This document shows, piece by piece, positions 10,226-20,080 of a DNA stretch of 64,000 nt. The first letter of the stretch is position 1. Every line of letters begins with the position of its first letter. This stretch comes from Oreohelix idahoensis (lineage: Eukaryota > Mollusca > Gastropoda > Stylommatophora > Oreohelicidae). The position numbers were made by a program, and so were the translations under genes. The stretch spans positions 372,001 through 436,000 of the forward strand of contig JAMPIV010012167.1 of assembly GCA_024509875.1 (NCBI GenBank). The letters run 5' to 3'. The notes under the pieces are model-generated. The model ran no database searches, had not been told where the DNA came from, and saw only the letters and a program-made list of their open reading frames with translations.

Positions 10226-13200
10226 GTTCCACATTAGTGATCTTGTCTGGTCATAGTCATCAGTTCCACATTAGTGATCTTGTCTGGTTCTAGTCATCAG
10301 TTCCACATTAGTGGTCTTGTCTGGTTCTAGTCATCAGTTCCACATTAGTGATCTTGTCTGGTTCCAGTCATCAGTTCCACATTAGTGATTTTGTCTGGTT
10401 CTAGTCATCAGTTCCACATTAGTGATCTTGTCTGGTCATAGTCATCAGTTCCACATTAGTGATCTTGTCTGGTCATAGTCATCAGTTCTACATTAGTGAT
10501 CTTGTCTGGTTCTAGTCATCAGTTCCACATTAGTGATCTTGTCTGGTTCTAGTCATCAGTTCCACATTAGTGATCTTGTCTGGTTCTAGTCATCAGTTCC
10601 ACATTAGTGATCTTGTCTGGTTCTAGTCATCAGTTCCACATTAGTGATCTTGTCTGGTTCTAGTCATCAGTTCCACATTAGTGATCTTGTCTGGTTCTAG
10701 TCATCAGTTCCACAATAGTGATCTTGTCTGGTTCTAGTCATCAGTTCCACATTAGTGATCTTGTCTGTTTCTAGTCATCAGTTCCACATTAGTGATCTTG
10801 TCTTGTTCTAGTCATCAGTTCCACATTAGTGATCTTGTCTGGTTCTAGTCATCAGTTCCACATTAGTGATCTTGTCTGGTTCTAGTCATCAGTTCAACTT
10901 TAGTGATCTTGTCTGGTTCTAGTCATCAGTTCCACATTAGTGATCTTGTCTGGTCATAGTCATCAGTTCCACATTAGTGATCTTGTCTGGTCATAGTCAT
11001 CAGTTCCACATTAGTGATCTTGTCTGGTTCTAGTCATCAGTTCCACATTAGTGATCTTGTCTGGTTCTAGTCATCAGTTCCACATTAGTGATCTTGTCTG
11101 GTTCCACATTAGTGATCTTGTCTGGTTCCACATTAGTGATCTTGTCTGGTTCCACATTAGTGATCTTGTCTGGTTCCACATTAGTGATCTTGTCTGGTTC
11201 TAGTCATCAGTTCCACATTAGTGATCTTGTCTGGTTCTAGTCATCAGTTCCACATTAGTGATCTTGTCTGGTTCTAGTCATCAGTTCCACATTAGTGATC
11301 TTGTCTGGTTCTAGTCATCAGTTCCACATTAGTGATCTTGTCTGGTTCTAGTCATCAGTTCCACATTAGTGATCTTGTCTGGTTCTAGTCATCAGTTCCA
11401 CATTAGTGATCTTGTCTGGTTCTAGTCATCAGTTCCACATTAGTGATCTTGTCTGGTTCTAGTCATCAGTTCCACATTAGTGATCTTGTCTGGTTCTAGT
11501 CATCAGTTCCACATTAGTGATCTTGTCTGGTTCTAGTCATCAGTTCCACATTAGTGATCTTGTCTGGTTCTAGTCATCAGTTCCACATTAGTGATCTTGT
11601 CTGGTTCTGTCTGGTTCTAGTCATCAGTTCCACATTAGTGATCTTGTCTGGTTCTAGTCATCAGTTCCACATTAGTGATCTTGTCTGGTCATAGTCATCA
11701 GTTCCACATTAGTGATCTTGTCTGGTTCTAGTCATCAGTTCCACATTAGTGATCTTGTCTGGTCCTAGTCATCAGTTCCACATTAGTGATCTTGTCTGGT
11801 TCTAGTCATCAGTTCCACATTAGTGATCTTGTCTGGTTCTAGTCATCAGTTCCACATTAGTGATCTTGTCTGGTTCTAGTCATCAGTTCCACATTAGTGA
11901 TCTTGTCTGGTTCTAGTCATCAGTTCCACATTAGTGATCTTGTCTGGTTCTAGTCATCAGTTCCACATTAGTGATCTTGTCTGGTTCTAGTCATCAGTTC
12001 CACATTAGTGATCTTGTCTGGTTCTAGTCATCAGTTCCACATTAGTGATCTTGTCTGGTTCTAGTCATCAGTTCCACATTAGTGATCTTGTCTGGTTCTA
12101 GTCATCAGTTCCACATTAGTGATCTTGTCTGGTTCTAGTCATCAGTTCCACATTAGTGATCTTGTCTGGTTCTAGTCATCAGTTCCACATTAGTGATCTT
12201 GTCTGGTTCTAGTCATCAGTTCCACATTAGTGATCTTGTCTGGTTCTAGTCATCAGTTCCACATTAGTGATCTTGTCTGGTTCTAGTCATCAGTTCCACA
12301 TTAGTGATCTTGTCTGGCCCTAGTCATCAGTTCCACATTAGTGATCTTGTCTGGTTCTAGTCATCAGTTCCACATTAGTGATCTTGTCTGGTTCTAGTCA
12401 TCAGTTCCACATTAGTGATCTTGTCTGGTCATAGTCATCAGTTCCACATTAGTGATCTTGTCTGGTTCTAGTCATCAGTTCCACATTAGTGATCTTGTCT
12501 GGTCCTAGTCATCAGTTCCACATTAGTGATCTTGTCTGGTTCTAGTCATCAGTTCCACATTAGTGATCTTGTCTGGTTCTAGTCATCAGTTCCACATTAG
12601 TGATCTTGTCTCGTCATAGTCATCAGTTCCACATTAGTGATCTTGTCTGGTCATAGTCATCAGTTCCACATTAGTGATCTTGTCTGGTTCTAGTCATCAG
12701 TTCCACATTAGTGATCTTGTCTGGTTCTAGTCATCAGTTCCACATTAGTGATCTTGTCTGGTTCTAGTCATCAGTTCCACATTAGTGATCTTGTCTGGTT
12801 CTAGTCATCAGTTCCACATTAGTGATCTTGTCTGGTTCTAGTCATCAGTTCCACATTAGTGATCTTGTCTGGTTCTAGTCATCAGTTCCACATTAGTGAT
12901 TTTGTCTGGTCCTAGTCATCAGTTCCACATTAGTGATCTTGTCTGGTTCTAGTCATCAGTTCCACATTAGTGATTTTGTCTGGTCCTAGTCATCAGTTCC
13001 ACATTAGTGATCTTGTCTGGTTCTAGTCATCAGTTCCACATTAGTGATCTTGTTTGGTTCTAGTCATCAGTTCCACATTAGTGATCTTGTCTGGTCCTAG
13101 TCATCAGTTCCACATTAGTGATCTTGTCTGGTTCTAGTCATCAGTTCCACATTAGTGATCTTGTCTGGTTCTAGTCATCAGTTCCACATTAGTGATCTTG

Positions 13201-13296
13201 TCTGGTTCTAGTCATCAGTTCCACATTAGTGATCTTGTCTGGTTCTAGTCATCAGTTCCACATTAGTGATCTTGTCTGGTTCTAGTCATCAGTTCC
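10226..13296. repeat. 37-bp LINE B-derived minisatellite, right block
   Basis: About 83 further units of the 37-bp repeat. The array includes a sub-block of four 24-bp units (11101-11196, gttccacattagtgatcttg plus tctg) in which a 13-bp segment is lost. Runs of variant order (ggtcata, ggttcta, ggtccta, ggttcta) recur near 11690-11870 and 12429-12600, suggesting block duplications. Confidence 0.97.
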
Positions 13297-14896
13297 AAAA
13301 TAACCACTAGCACAGAAGAGAAAACCAATGATGGTGAAGATGACATAAAGATGGAAGAACTGAGGGCAGCACTAGAGAAAATCAAGATGGGCAAAGCAGC
13401 AGGGCATGATGGTATAACACCAGAAATGGTTAAGTACATGGGAGCATCAGGCGACCTATTACTCTTAAAGGTCCTACAGGCAGCATGGTGCAACAAGACC
13501 ATACCAAAGGATTGGGAGATTGCCATCATAACACCAATTTTCAAAAAGGGTGACAATCGACAATGTGGAAACCATAGAGGCATGTCCCTTCTCAGTGTCC
13601 CTGGTAAAATCTACTCTAGAATCCTAGAGCAGAGACTCCGACGCCTAGCTGAGCCACAATTGGATGAGGTCCAGTGCGGATTCCGAGCAAACCGAAGTAC
13701 TCAAGACCTAATCTTCACACTCAGACAGCTGAGTGAAAAGGCCCTTGAGTATAAGAGTGAGATTCATCTTTGTTTCATAGATCTGGAAAAGGTGTTTGAC
13801 AGGGTCCCCTGGAGCAAACTTTGGGACTGTTTGGCAAGGAAGAATATTCCAGCACCTCTGATTCATGCTATACAGAGCTTCTACAAGTCTTGCAGAAATT
13901 ATGTGAGGACAGCAAACCATAAGTCAGAAGAGTTCAGGACCACCACTGGTGTAAGACAAGGTGATATCCTATCACCTTACTTCTTCATACTCCTTATGGA
14001 CGATGTCATCAAGGCATGTAAGGAGAGAACAAGAAAGTATTCAGTGGGGTACTGGAAGATGAGACAGGTCTATATTTCGGAGCTGGCATTTGCTGATGAT
14101 GTTGCCCTGATTGCTAAATCAGAGGCACATCTCCAATCCAACCTGCAAGTCTGGAAGGAAGAGCTGGAGAAGAGAGGGATGGTCATAAGCAGCTCTAAAA
14201 CAAAATCCATGGTGATATCACGAGAAGAAAGAAAACATCAGATTAAGTTGGGAGAACAGGTCCTGGAGCAGGTCGACCACTTTAAATATCTCGGAGCTAT
14301 TATAGACCGAAAGGGAGGCATCAAAGAAGAGTTGGCCACTCGAAAAGCAGCGGCTGGGAGACTTTTTCAGGCCATAAATCGTGGATTCCTCAGCAAGAAA
14401 GAGGTTGGTAAGAAAACGAAGATGGCTGTATACCGCTCCACCTATGTCCCAGTCTTGACATATGGATGCGAGTCGTGGGCAATGACTACAACCCACAAAA
14501 GCCAGATCCAAACCTCAGAAATGAGGTATCTGAGGAAAGTGGTTGAAGTAACAAGAAGAGACATGGTCCGCAACCAGACGATCCGTCAAGGCCTGAAATC
14601 CCATCCGCTGCAGACCCAAATAGAACAGTCCCAACTAAGATGGTTTGGCATGTCTGCAGAATGGGAGAAGATCGGCTACCACGACAAGCATGGGAAACAA
14701 AGAGCCAGGGATCCAGACCTCCAGGACGACCCAGAGTCCGCTGGGAGGACAACATTAGACAATCTTTGAAGGACCGAGGACTAGAATGGAACCAGGCCAG
14801 GAAGAAGACAGCTGATAGAATGGTCTGGCGCTCTCTCTTCCAAACCTCTACACCTCACGGTAGAAGGGGAACGACTAAGTAAGTAAGTAAGTAAGT
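13297..14896 (+). mobile_element. LINE A copy 1, 5'-truncated
   Basis: RTE-like non-LTR retrotransposon lacking its endonuclease region. It starts abruptly at aaaataaccactagcac right after a satellite unit and ends in the family hallmark gactaagtaagtaagtaagt, a tetranucleotide (AAGT)n tail. It sits at the right edge of the array, next to the remaining half of LINE B5. The copies at 28.7-33.3 and 36.6-43.3 kb are the same family. Confidence 0.92.
13351..14882 (+). pseudogene. LINE A reverse transcriptase, late frameshift
   Basis: Open for 472 codons from 13351. RT motifs are in order: KAAGHDGITPEM (16-26), VPGKIYSRIL, CGFRANRSTQDLIFTLRQ (109-126), IDLEKVFDRVPW (143-154), TGVRQGDILSP (199-209) and the catalytic FADD (247-250, FADD rather than YADD). 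After it come FKYLGAIID and LTYGCESW. Near 14650 one base is missing in the WFGHVCRM motif, so the last 80 codons (GRPRVRWEDNIRQSL to the stop) lie in another frame. The true N-terminus with the endonuclease is missing. Confidence 0.92.
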
Positions 14897-15125
14897 CATA
14901 CCATTTCAATCCTTCTATTTTATACAACCACCCATTTATGAAAGTCAGTAGCTTTTTGGTGGTTGTTTTTGTTGTTGTTCAGTGTTAGTCACAGATAACA
15001 TAATACACCAGGAAAGCATTTCTTAACATGTGGTTCACAGATTTCCAGTGGTTCTGCCAAAGATGAACTCTCATGTTCATCCTGGTCCCAATAGCTTAGA
15101 TTGTTGAGGTTCTACTGTATTTTAA

Positions 15126-17359
15126 CCTTTAGCACGCTGCATTCTTTTCCCGAAAATTTGCCCTGCAGCTGCATTCTTTTTCACAAAACCCCCATTTTTA
15201 TAGTGGATGACTTGTAAATTCTATATTTATTTTGTTTTTTGGCCAATTTTCTCTAATTTTTGGACTGTTAAGAGATAAATGGATGACGTCACTGATGACG
15301 TCATTTTGTTGATTTGATAGGAGAAGAAGACTGGTGAAAAAAAAAAAAAATCAACAAAAAAAGAGACTTACCTCACTCCTTGTGCAGCCCTTGAGAGCAA
15401 TCTGCCTTATAATTGAGCAGGGTGTGATAACGCTCAAAGCAGGGATATGGACAGAGAGGTACCACACACCTACGGCACACGAATCGGGTCTGGTGGCGCT
15501 TCTTGCCCCTGACTCTATCTCTGCTGGAACACACATCGCAGTCTGGCTGGGAAGGCCTGCCATTAGCCTGACGTTTAGGGTTAGGAATCATGTAGTGTTC
15601 CCCCATAACCAATCTGGCTGGTGCAGTGGCAGTGTCAGATACTTTTCCTCTGCGTTGTGTGACCCTAGACTGGTACCCTTCAAGCAGGCCATGAGCAATC
15701 CGCAGACGGAATGTTTCCGCCTTGATACGAGACGGATGCTTGGCCCTCCACAGGACAAGCGAATTGACAAAGCAAACTTCCAACAGATAGAAGAATATTT
15801 TCTTCCACCATTTGCTGCTCCTGTGTAGAACCATGTAGTATGTCAACTGTTTATCCACACGATCAATACCTCCCATGTGACAGGAATAGGCTTGGATAGT
15901 GCATGGCTTGTCCACGATCCGCACATTGCCAGCATGATGTTTGGATCTGACCTCCTTCCTGAAGGTCTGTGCATCGTGTGCAGTTGTCATAAGATTCACT
16001 GGCCTCTTGTCAAACCATGACATATAGAGAATATTGCCATCTCTAAAAGTGATGGGAGGGTCCCCAGCTTTGGGTTTTGCCAACTTGAGTTCTGGGGGGA
16101 CCCCTCGGCGGTTGGTCCGCAGTGTGCCGCAAGCTCCTGTCTGATTATCCCCAAGCTCCTTGTACAGGGCAGGCGAAGAGAAAAAGTTGTCCATGTACAC
16201 AACATGGCCATGCCCATACAGGGGAGCAACAAGGGAGATGACAACGCGGTGAGCAACCCCTATAGTAGGGTCCATATTGTCTTCCTTCCCAAGGTAGAGC
16301 TGCCAATTCCAGAGGTAGCCTGTCTTGGAGTCAGCTAGGCCCCAGGCTTTCATACCCCACTTAGACGGTTTGTTGGGCATGTACTGCATAAGGCTGGTCC
16401 TACCTTTGAAAGCTATCATACTTTCATCAACACTTAGCTCTTTGGATGGTATGTAATGGCTTTGCCATTGAGGGAGAAGTGTGTCAACAAACGATTTGAT
16501 TTTGAAGGCTTTGCTGTGGTCAGGGTGCCCTCGTGGTGCTGCAGTTGTATTGTCCACGAGGTGTAGAAAAGATAAGACAGCAAGAAACCTGTCCCTACTC
16601 ATCACATTCCTGAACCCTGGCATCTCAAGGAAAATGTCATTTGACCAATACAAATCAAATGACGATCTTTTCGTTACACCCATCAACATAAGCAAAGCAA
16701 GAAAGGCCCTCATCTCGTCAGCTGTGACATCGGTCCACAACTTCACACGGGATGAGGCACCCGCATCTTCCCCTTTCTTTTCGCTAACCTGGCTGGCATA
16801 ACGATTAGTTTCTGTAACTAATGTGTCCACAACATCATCTGTGATAAACAAACGGAACACATCTACCTCAGAAATGTCATCGTCAATGCCCACAACTTGA
16901 TCAAAGTTGCGGAGCCAGTCGTGTTTGTAACCATCAGGTGCCCTAACAATATTCAATTCTTCAAAATCATCATCAACACTCGACACATCACTATTTTCCC
17001 CATCACCTTCATCATCCCTATTCTGAGCACGAACCACATTAGCAGTACTAGGCCCAGCAATGTCGTCCTCATTGGAATCAGAATCCATGAAAATTTCAGC
17101 TAAAATGGCAGCTTGATCCATGCCGATTGATTTCGATTTGAAAATTGCACAGAAAAATTTCGCTAACACACCCGTTACAACTGAAAGTCAGAAAAGGTAG
17201 CTAAACTTCTTTCACATAAGAGTCAATTTTGACATCTGGGGTTAAGATCACGTGCACACACATTATAAATTAGTTACCCGACAATATCCGCTTGTCGACA
17301 TATGTCGACAACAGCTGGGAGAACATAGGTTGCCTTCGTCGACGGCAGCGTGCTAAAGG
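15126..17359 (-). mobile_element. piggyBac transposon, apparently complete, 2234 bp
   Basis: TTAA target duplications (15122-15125 and 17360-17363) directly flank perfect 15-bp terminal inverted repeats CCTTTAGCACGCTGC. One uninterrupted transposase gene lies inside on the minus strand. Exact termini, TTAA sites and an intact gene make this a candidate autonomous element. It lies in the CEP104 intron between exons 17535-17630 and 5544-5606, in the same orientation as the host gene. Confidence 0.96.
15373..17121 (-). CDS. piggyBac transposase, intact
   Basis: DDE transposase of the piggyBac (DDE_Tnp_1_7) family, acting at TTAA sites in the nucleus. The open frame begins at 17169 (598 codons); I prefer the Met at codon 17 (17121), which begins MDQAAILAEIFMDSDSNEDD, the acidic N-terminus usual in this family. 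Codon numbers count from 17169. Catalytic aspartates: D248 in LSVDES, D327 in VVYMDNFF and D436 in GGIDRVD. KWWKKIFFYLLE follows. The C-terminus has a Cys-rich zinc-binding domain (C544, C547, C565, C568, C573, C577). Length is close to the roughly 600 residues usual for the family. No frameshift or stop seen. Confidence 0.96.
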   Translation of the reverse strand: MDQAAILAEIFMDSDSNEDDIAGPSTANVVRAQNRDDEGDGENSDVSSVDDDFEELNIVRAPDGYKHDWLRNFDQVVGIDDDISEVDVFRLFITDDVVDTLVTETNRYASQVSEKKGEDAGASSRVKLWTDVTADEMRAFLALLMLMGVTKRSSFDLYWSNDIFLEMPGFRNVMSRDRFLAVLSFLHLVDNTTAAPRGHPDHSKAFKIKSFVDTLLPQWQSHYIPSKELSVDESMIAFKGRTSLMQYMPNKPSKWGMKAWGLADSKTGYLWNWQLYLGKEDNMDPTIGVAHRVVISLVAPLYGHGHVVYMDNFFSSPALYKELGDNQTGACGTLRTNRRGVPPELKLAKPKAGDPPITFRDGNILYMSWFDKRPVNLMTTAHDAQTFRKEVRSKHHAGNVRIVDKPCTIQAYSCHMGGIDRVDKQLTYYMVLHRSSKWWKKIFFYLLEVCFVNSLVLWRAKHPSRIKAETFRLRIAHGLLEGYQSRVTQRRGKVSDTATAPARLVMGEHYMIPNPKRQANGRPSQPDCDVCSSRDRVRGKKRHQTRFVCRRCVVPLCPYPCFERYHTLLNYKADCSQGLHKE

Positions 17360-17534
17360 TTAAAACAAACAGCAAAAACTTTAAAAAAACAAAAAAACAA
17401 ACATCAACCATTTTTCCAAAGTGTTACTGTTTTCTTCTATACTGCTTCACTACTCACCAAGACTTGGACATTACATAACATGGTATGACACAACACAAAT
17501 AATTAGATTTTTTTTTCCCACTTAATCAACTTAC

Positions 17535-17630
17535 AGCTTTGCCTGCATTCATTTCTCGAAGCTGCTGAAGCTGTTTCTGCAGATCATCTATCTCAGCTTG
17601 CTTCTTCTGTTCTTCACCTGTTTTAATTTT
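17535..17630 (-). CDS. CEP104: CEP104 exon: coiled-coil segment
   Basis: A 96-nt (32-codon) exon on the minus strand, acceptor tttgacag and donor GCT|GTAAGT, both phase 0. It encodes KIKTGEEQKKQAEIDDLQKQ then LQQLREMNAGKA, a heptad-type Gln/Leu-rich helix. In CEP104 a matching coiled coil (EEIKALQGQLAALKEI-like in vertebrates) follows the TOG domain and precedes the zinc fingers. It joins the 92-nt exon at 19349-19440, which ends in SELK. Confidence 0.88.
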
Positions 17631-17779
17631 CTGTCAAAGAGTTAAGATGAGTTGTACAAAAAAAGTCAGTGACAAGACAATATAATACAAAATGCAGCTA
17701 TCCTATTCACACACACACACATTTTTGTTCTTCTTCCACAATTAACAAAAAAACCATTAGCTAACTTTTTGATGAGTTT

Positions 17780-17950
17780 TCAATTAGTTAAGTAGTCACA
17801 GCCCTTGCCTCTCGCTGAGAAATTGTCAGGTTCAAGAATCAACAGCTGGTAGTGTCATGCTCCTGTATACCTAGCTGTAAACTGGTGCCTGACTAAGGCA
17901 AAGGCAGTGAGGAAGGAAAATGTTCACTCAGCTGTTATGGGACTACCTTT
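17780..17950 (+). repeat. Possible tRNA-derived SINE
   Basis: An A-box match TAGTTAAGTAG (17785-17795) is followed about 35 bases later by a B-box-like GGTTCAAGAATC. The downstream body (cctgtatacctagctgtaaa) has no ORF. The B box is imperfect and no tail or target duplication is clear. Confidence 0.35.
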
Positions 17951-18049
17951 ACCTGTTTGGTGAACATCCACTCATGAATAGATATTAGTAATGGCTTTAG
18001 TTGATGCAGCTGGAAGAGGATAATTTAAAATCTTGGTATTTGCCACTCT

Positions 18050-18568
18050 TACAGGTCACCATTAATCTCATCTGTCATTACTACACTTGACAGCTTTGTT
18101 AATTAATTAAATTCAATACACTTGGTTAATTAATTCCACTCTTACTTGACAGCTTTTGTAATTAACCACTAATCTCATCTGTCTTTGTTAATTAATTACT
18201 ACACTTGACAGCTTTGTTAATTAATTCACTAATCTCATTACTACACTTGACAGCTTTGTTAATTAATTCACTAATCTCATTACTACACTTGACAGCTTTG
18301 TTAATTAATTCACTAATCTCATTACTACACTTGACAGCTTTGTTAATTTAATCTCATTTACATTGACAGCTTTGTTAATTAATTCACTAATCTCATTACT
18401 ACACTTGACAGCTTTGTTAATTAATTCACTAATCTCATTACTACACTTGACAGCTTTGTTAATTAATTCACTAATCTCATTACTACACTTGACAGCTTTG
18501 TTAATTAATTCACTAATCTCATTACTACACTTGACAGCTTTGTTAATTAATTCACTAATCTCATTAAT
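18050..18568. repeat. 42-bp minisatellite, AT-rich
   Basis: About ten units; each reads acacttgacagctttgttaa then ttaattcactaatctcattact. The left edge (18050-18190) is decayed and shows shorter variants; units from 18360 on are nearly identical. An open frame LTALLINSLISLLH across it exists only because 42 is a multiple of three. I could not tie the unit to a transposon. Confidence 0.95.
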
Positions 18569-18577
18569 CTTCTTTGT

Positions 18578-18690
18578 TAAAACGTGCCTCTTCTTGTTAC
18601 TTCAACCATCTTCCTCAAATACCTCATTTCTGAGGGTTTGGAGCTGACTTTTTGTAAATTGTAGTCATTACCCATGACTCACATCCATAT
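18578..18690 (-). mobile_element. LINE A fragment
   Basis: cttcttgttacttcaaccat and gtagtcattacccatgactc, then catccatatg, match the reverse complement of LINE A1 at about 14450-14570. Short, internally truncated. Confidence 0.75.
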
Positions 18691-18705
18691 GTTCTTTATC
18701 CTTTC

Positions 18706-19020
18706 ATTTATGTCTCCAGTTCTCTTCTCCACGTGTTTGTTGGTCTCCCTTTACCTCTCTAATCCTGGGGATTCTGGAATGAGAACTGCCATGCAATACT
18801 ATCAGCAGGTTTTCCAGATGTGTCTCCTATCCCTTGCCAAGATCTTTTTCTCATCTCATATTCCACAGACATCAATCTGGTTTCTGTCCTGTCATCAGAT
18901 CCACAATGGTGATCCTGCCAGCCACCTCAATCTTTTGACTCTATGCAAGCCCCTATCCATGACAGTTCATAACTTCTTTGTTAGCTTTGATCATTTTTTA
19001 ACTTGGTTACTATTTTTGTT
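18706..19020 (-). mobile_element. LINE B copy 6, decayed
   Basis: The segment from ttctcttctccacgtgtttg through atactatcagcaggttt to ccctatccatgacag parallels LINE B2 at 2900-3150 on the minus strand, at lower identity. Confidence 0.7.
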
Positions 19021-19084
19021 ATAAAACAACAAAATCAAAGTCTACATCTCAGGAGTCAAGTCGATCCTGTTATATAACTCTGAG

Positions 19085-19250
19085 GCATGGAGCTTTGTTA
19101 ATAACCCCTAGCATGTGCACCAAGGTCTGACAGTGCTCTTTGAACTCAGCGTACAGGCAAACTGTAAGGATCCTCTGTCCTTCCTACTTGACCAGTGTTC
19201 ATGCACTTGGTCCTTCATTCTTTACTGTACCCCATTATTCATATAATTAA
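19085..19250 (-). repeat. U repeat copy 2 (inverted)
   Basis: Inverted relative of 5787-6125. It shares acccctagcatgtgcac, aaggtctgacagtgctcttt, ctacttgaccagtgttcatg and ttctttactgtac. It carries the empty version of the site into which the 123-bp LINE E end inserted in copy 1. Confidence 0.6.
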
Positions 19251-19348
19251 GATACTTTAAAAAATTCAGATATAAACCTGAACAGGTTCTGGATACATTA
19301 GACCACACATTTTACTAAAAATCCAGAAGTCTGCTGCAATACAAATAC

Positions 19349-19440
19349 CTTTAATTCTGATTTGGAAGGTTTGCCATCAACTTGATCAAAATATTCAAAC
19401 AGTTGCCTCCACAGGGTGGTCTTTCGAGTCTTTTCATCAT
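19349..19440 (-). CDS. CEP104: CEP104 exon: end of TOG region
   Basis: A 92-nt exon on the minus strand, acceptor gttcaaccccag, donor AAG|GTATTT. Its first 2 nt complete an Asp codon begun by the single G at the end of the exon 33354-33496. It then encodes DEKTRKTTLWRQLFEYFDQV and DGKPSKSELK. CEP104 proteins have the corresponding EYLPPDD..TR..L...F..F...DG segment at this point. Reading across the junction gives EYLPPDDEKTRK in frame, strong support for a real spliced gene. Confidence 0.92.
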
Positions 19441-19654
19441 CTGGGGTTGAACAGTTAAAAGGAATTTAATGTGAACTCCTCTTGTTAGGGTTTACAGGTT
19501 TAAATAATAAAAATCCCTTGCTATTTCAACATATTGAAAATATTTAGCCTCACACAATTTTTAAGTTGTTTTTAACCAATCGCTAGCATACTTCTTTTTT
19601 TTTAGACAGAAAGGATGGCCCATCTGCCTGAAGTTAGTGTAACATGTAATCATG

Positions 19655-20080
19655 ACAACCCCAAGTAGTTCCTGTTGGTATCTGAGGAGACAATGATAGA
19701 TTAGGACTACTGTTCCCTCAGTCATGTCTTAAAAGGTGATTAATATGAGTTTAAAATAATTATAGAATGTGTGATTCTTATGTACACATATTGGGATTCT
19801 CGCCAGTGCTACGGAGGTTGTGCACAGTGCTGAGATCCTCCTTGTGTGATCTAAGGGAGGAGATTGGAGCACTGATGGAGTTGTCCGTGTGCCATGAAGA
19901 TAGTCCTTAAAACCAAAACCAAACCAAACTTATACGAGGTTGTGCGGGGGACTGGCAATCTCATCATTTAAAACAAGTTGTTAAAGAAATCATCACCGCA
20001 GGAACATGTGCTTAGAAGACAAGGGAGCTTTCTGCAGCTGTGGCTCAATAAGGATAAAAAAATGATGATGAGCATGACAT
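19655..20080 (-). repeat. S repeat copy 2, split by a 180-bp insertion
   Basis: Minus-strand S copy. Its 3' half is at 19655-19750 (tgagggaacagtagtccta in reverse) and its 5' half at 19934-20080 (aggttgtgcgggggactggc). Between them lies about 180 bp (19750-19933) containing cgccagtgctacggaggttg and ending in an A/C-rich aaaaccaaaaccaaacc tail, with atatgag/atacgag at the two borders. The inner insert looks like another small retroposon. Confidence 0.55.

Larger units (their letters stand above)
6300..14990 (-). mobile_element. LINE B copy 5, split by its own satellite and two transposons
   Basis: The left half (6300-6560) matches the 3' part of LINE B2, from the ggagctaa-like end up to the HTLRKPVDSIT and RRRHWRW coding segment. 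The right half (14897-14990) starts cataccatttcaatccttct, then tttatgaaagtcagtagctttttgg, exactly the sequence that follows the satellite source segment in B2 (about 3100-3165). The two halves were therefore adjacent in one LINE copy. They are now 8.3 kb apart, separated by a 37-bp tandem array, a hAT element and LINE A1. Confidence 0.85.

Noticed and set aside
6556..13296. CRISPR-like array
   Set aside because: Units are contiguous 37-bp tandem repeats without unique spacers, in a eukaryotic intron, and derive from a LINE.
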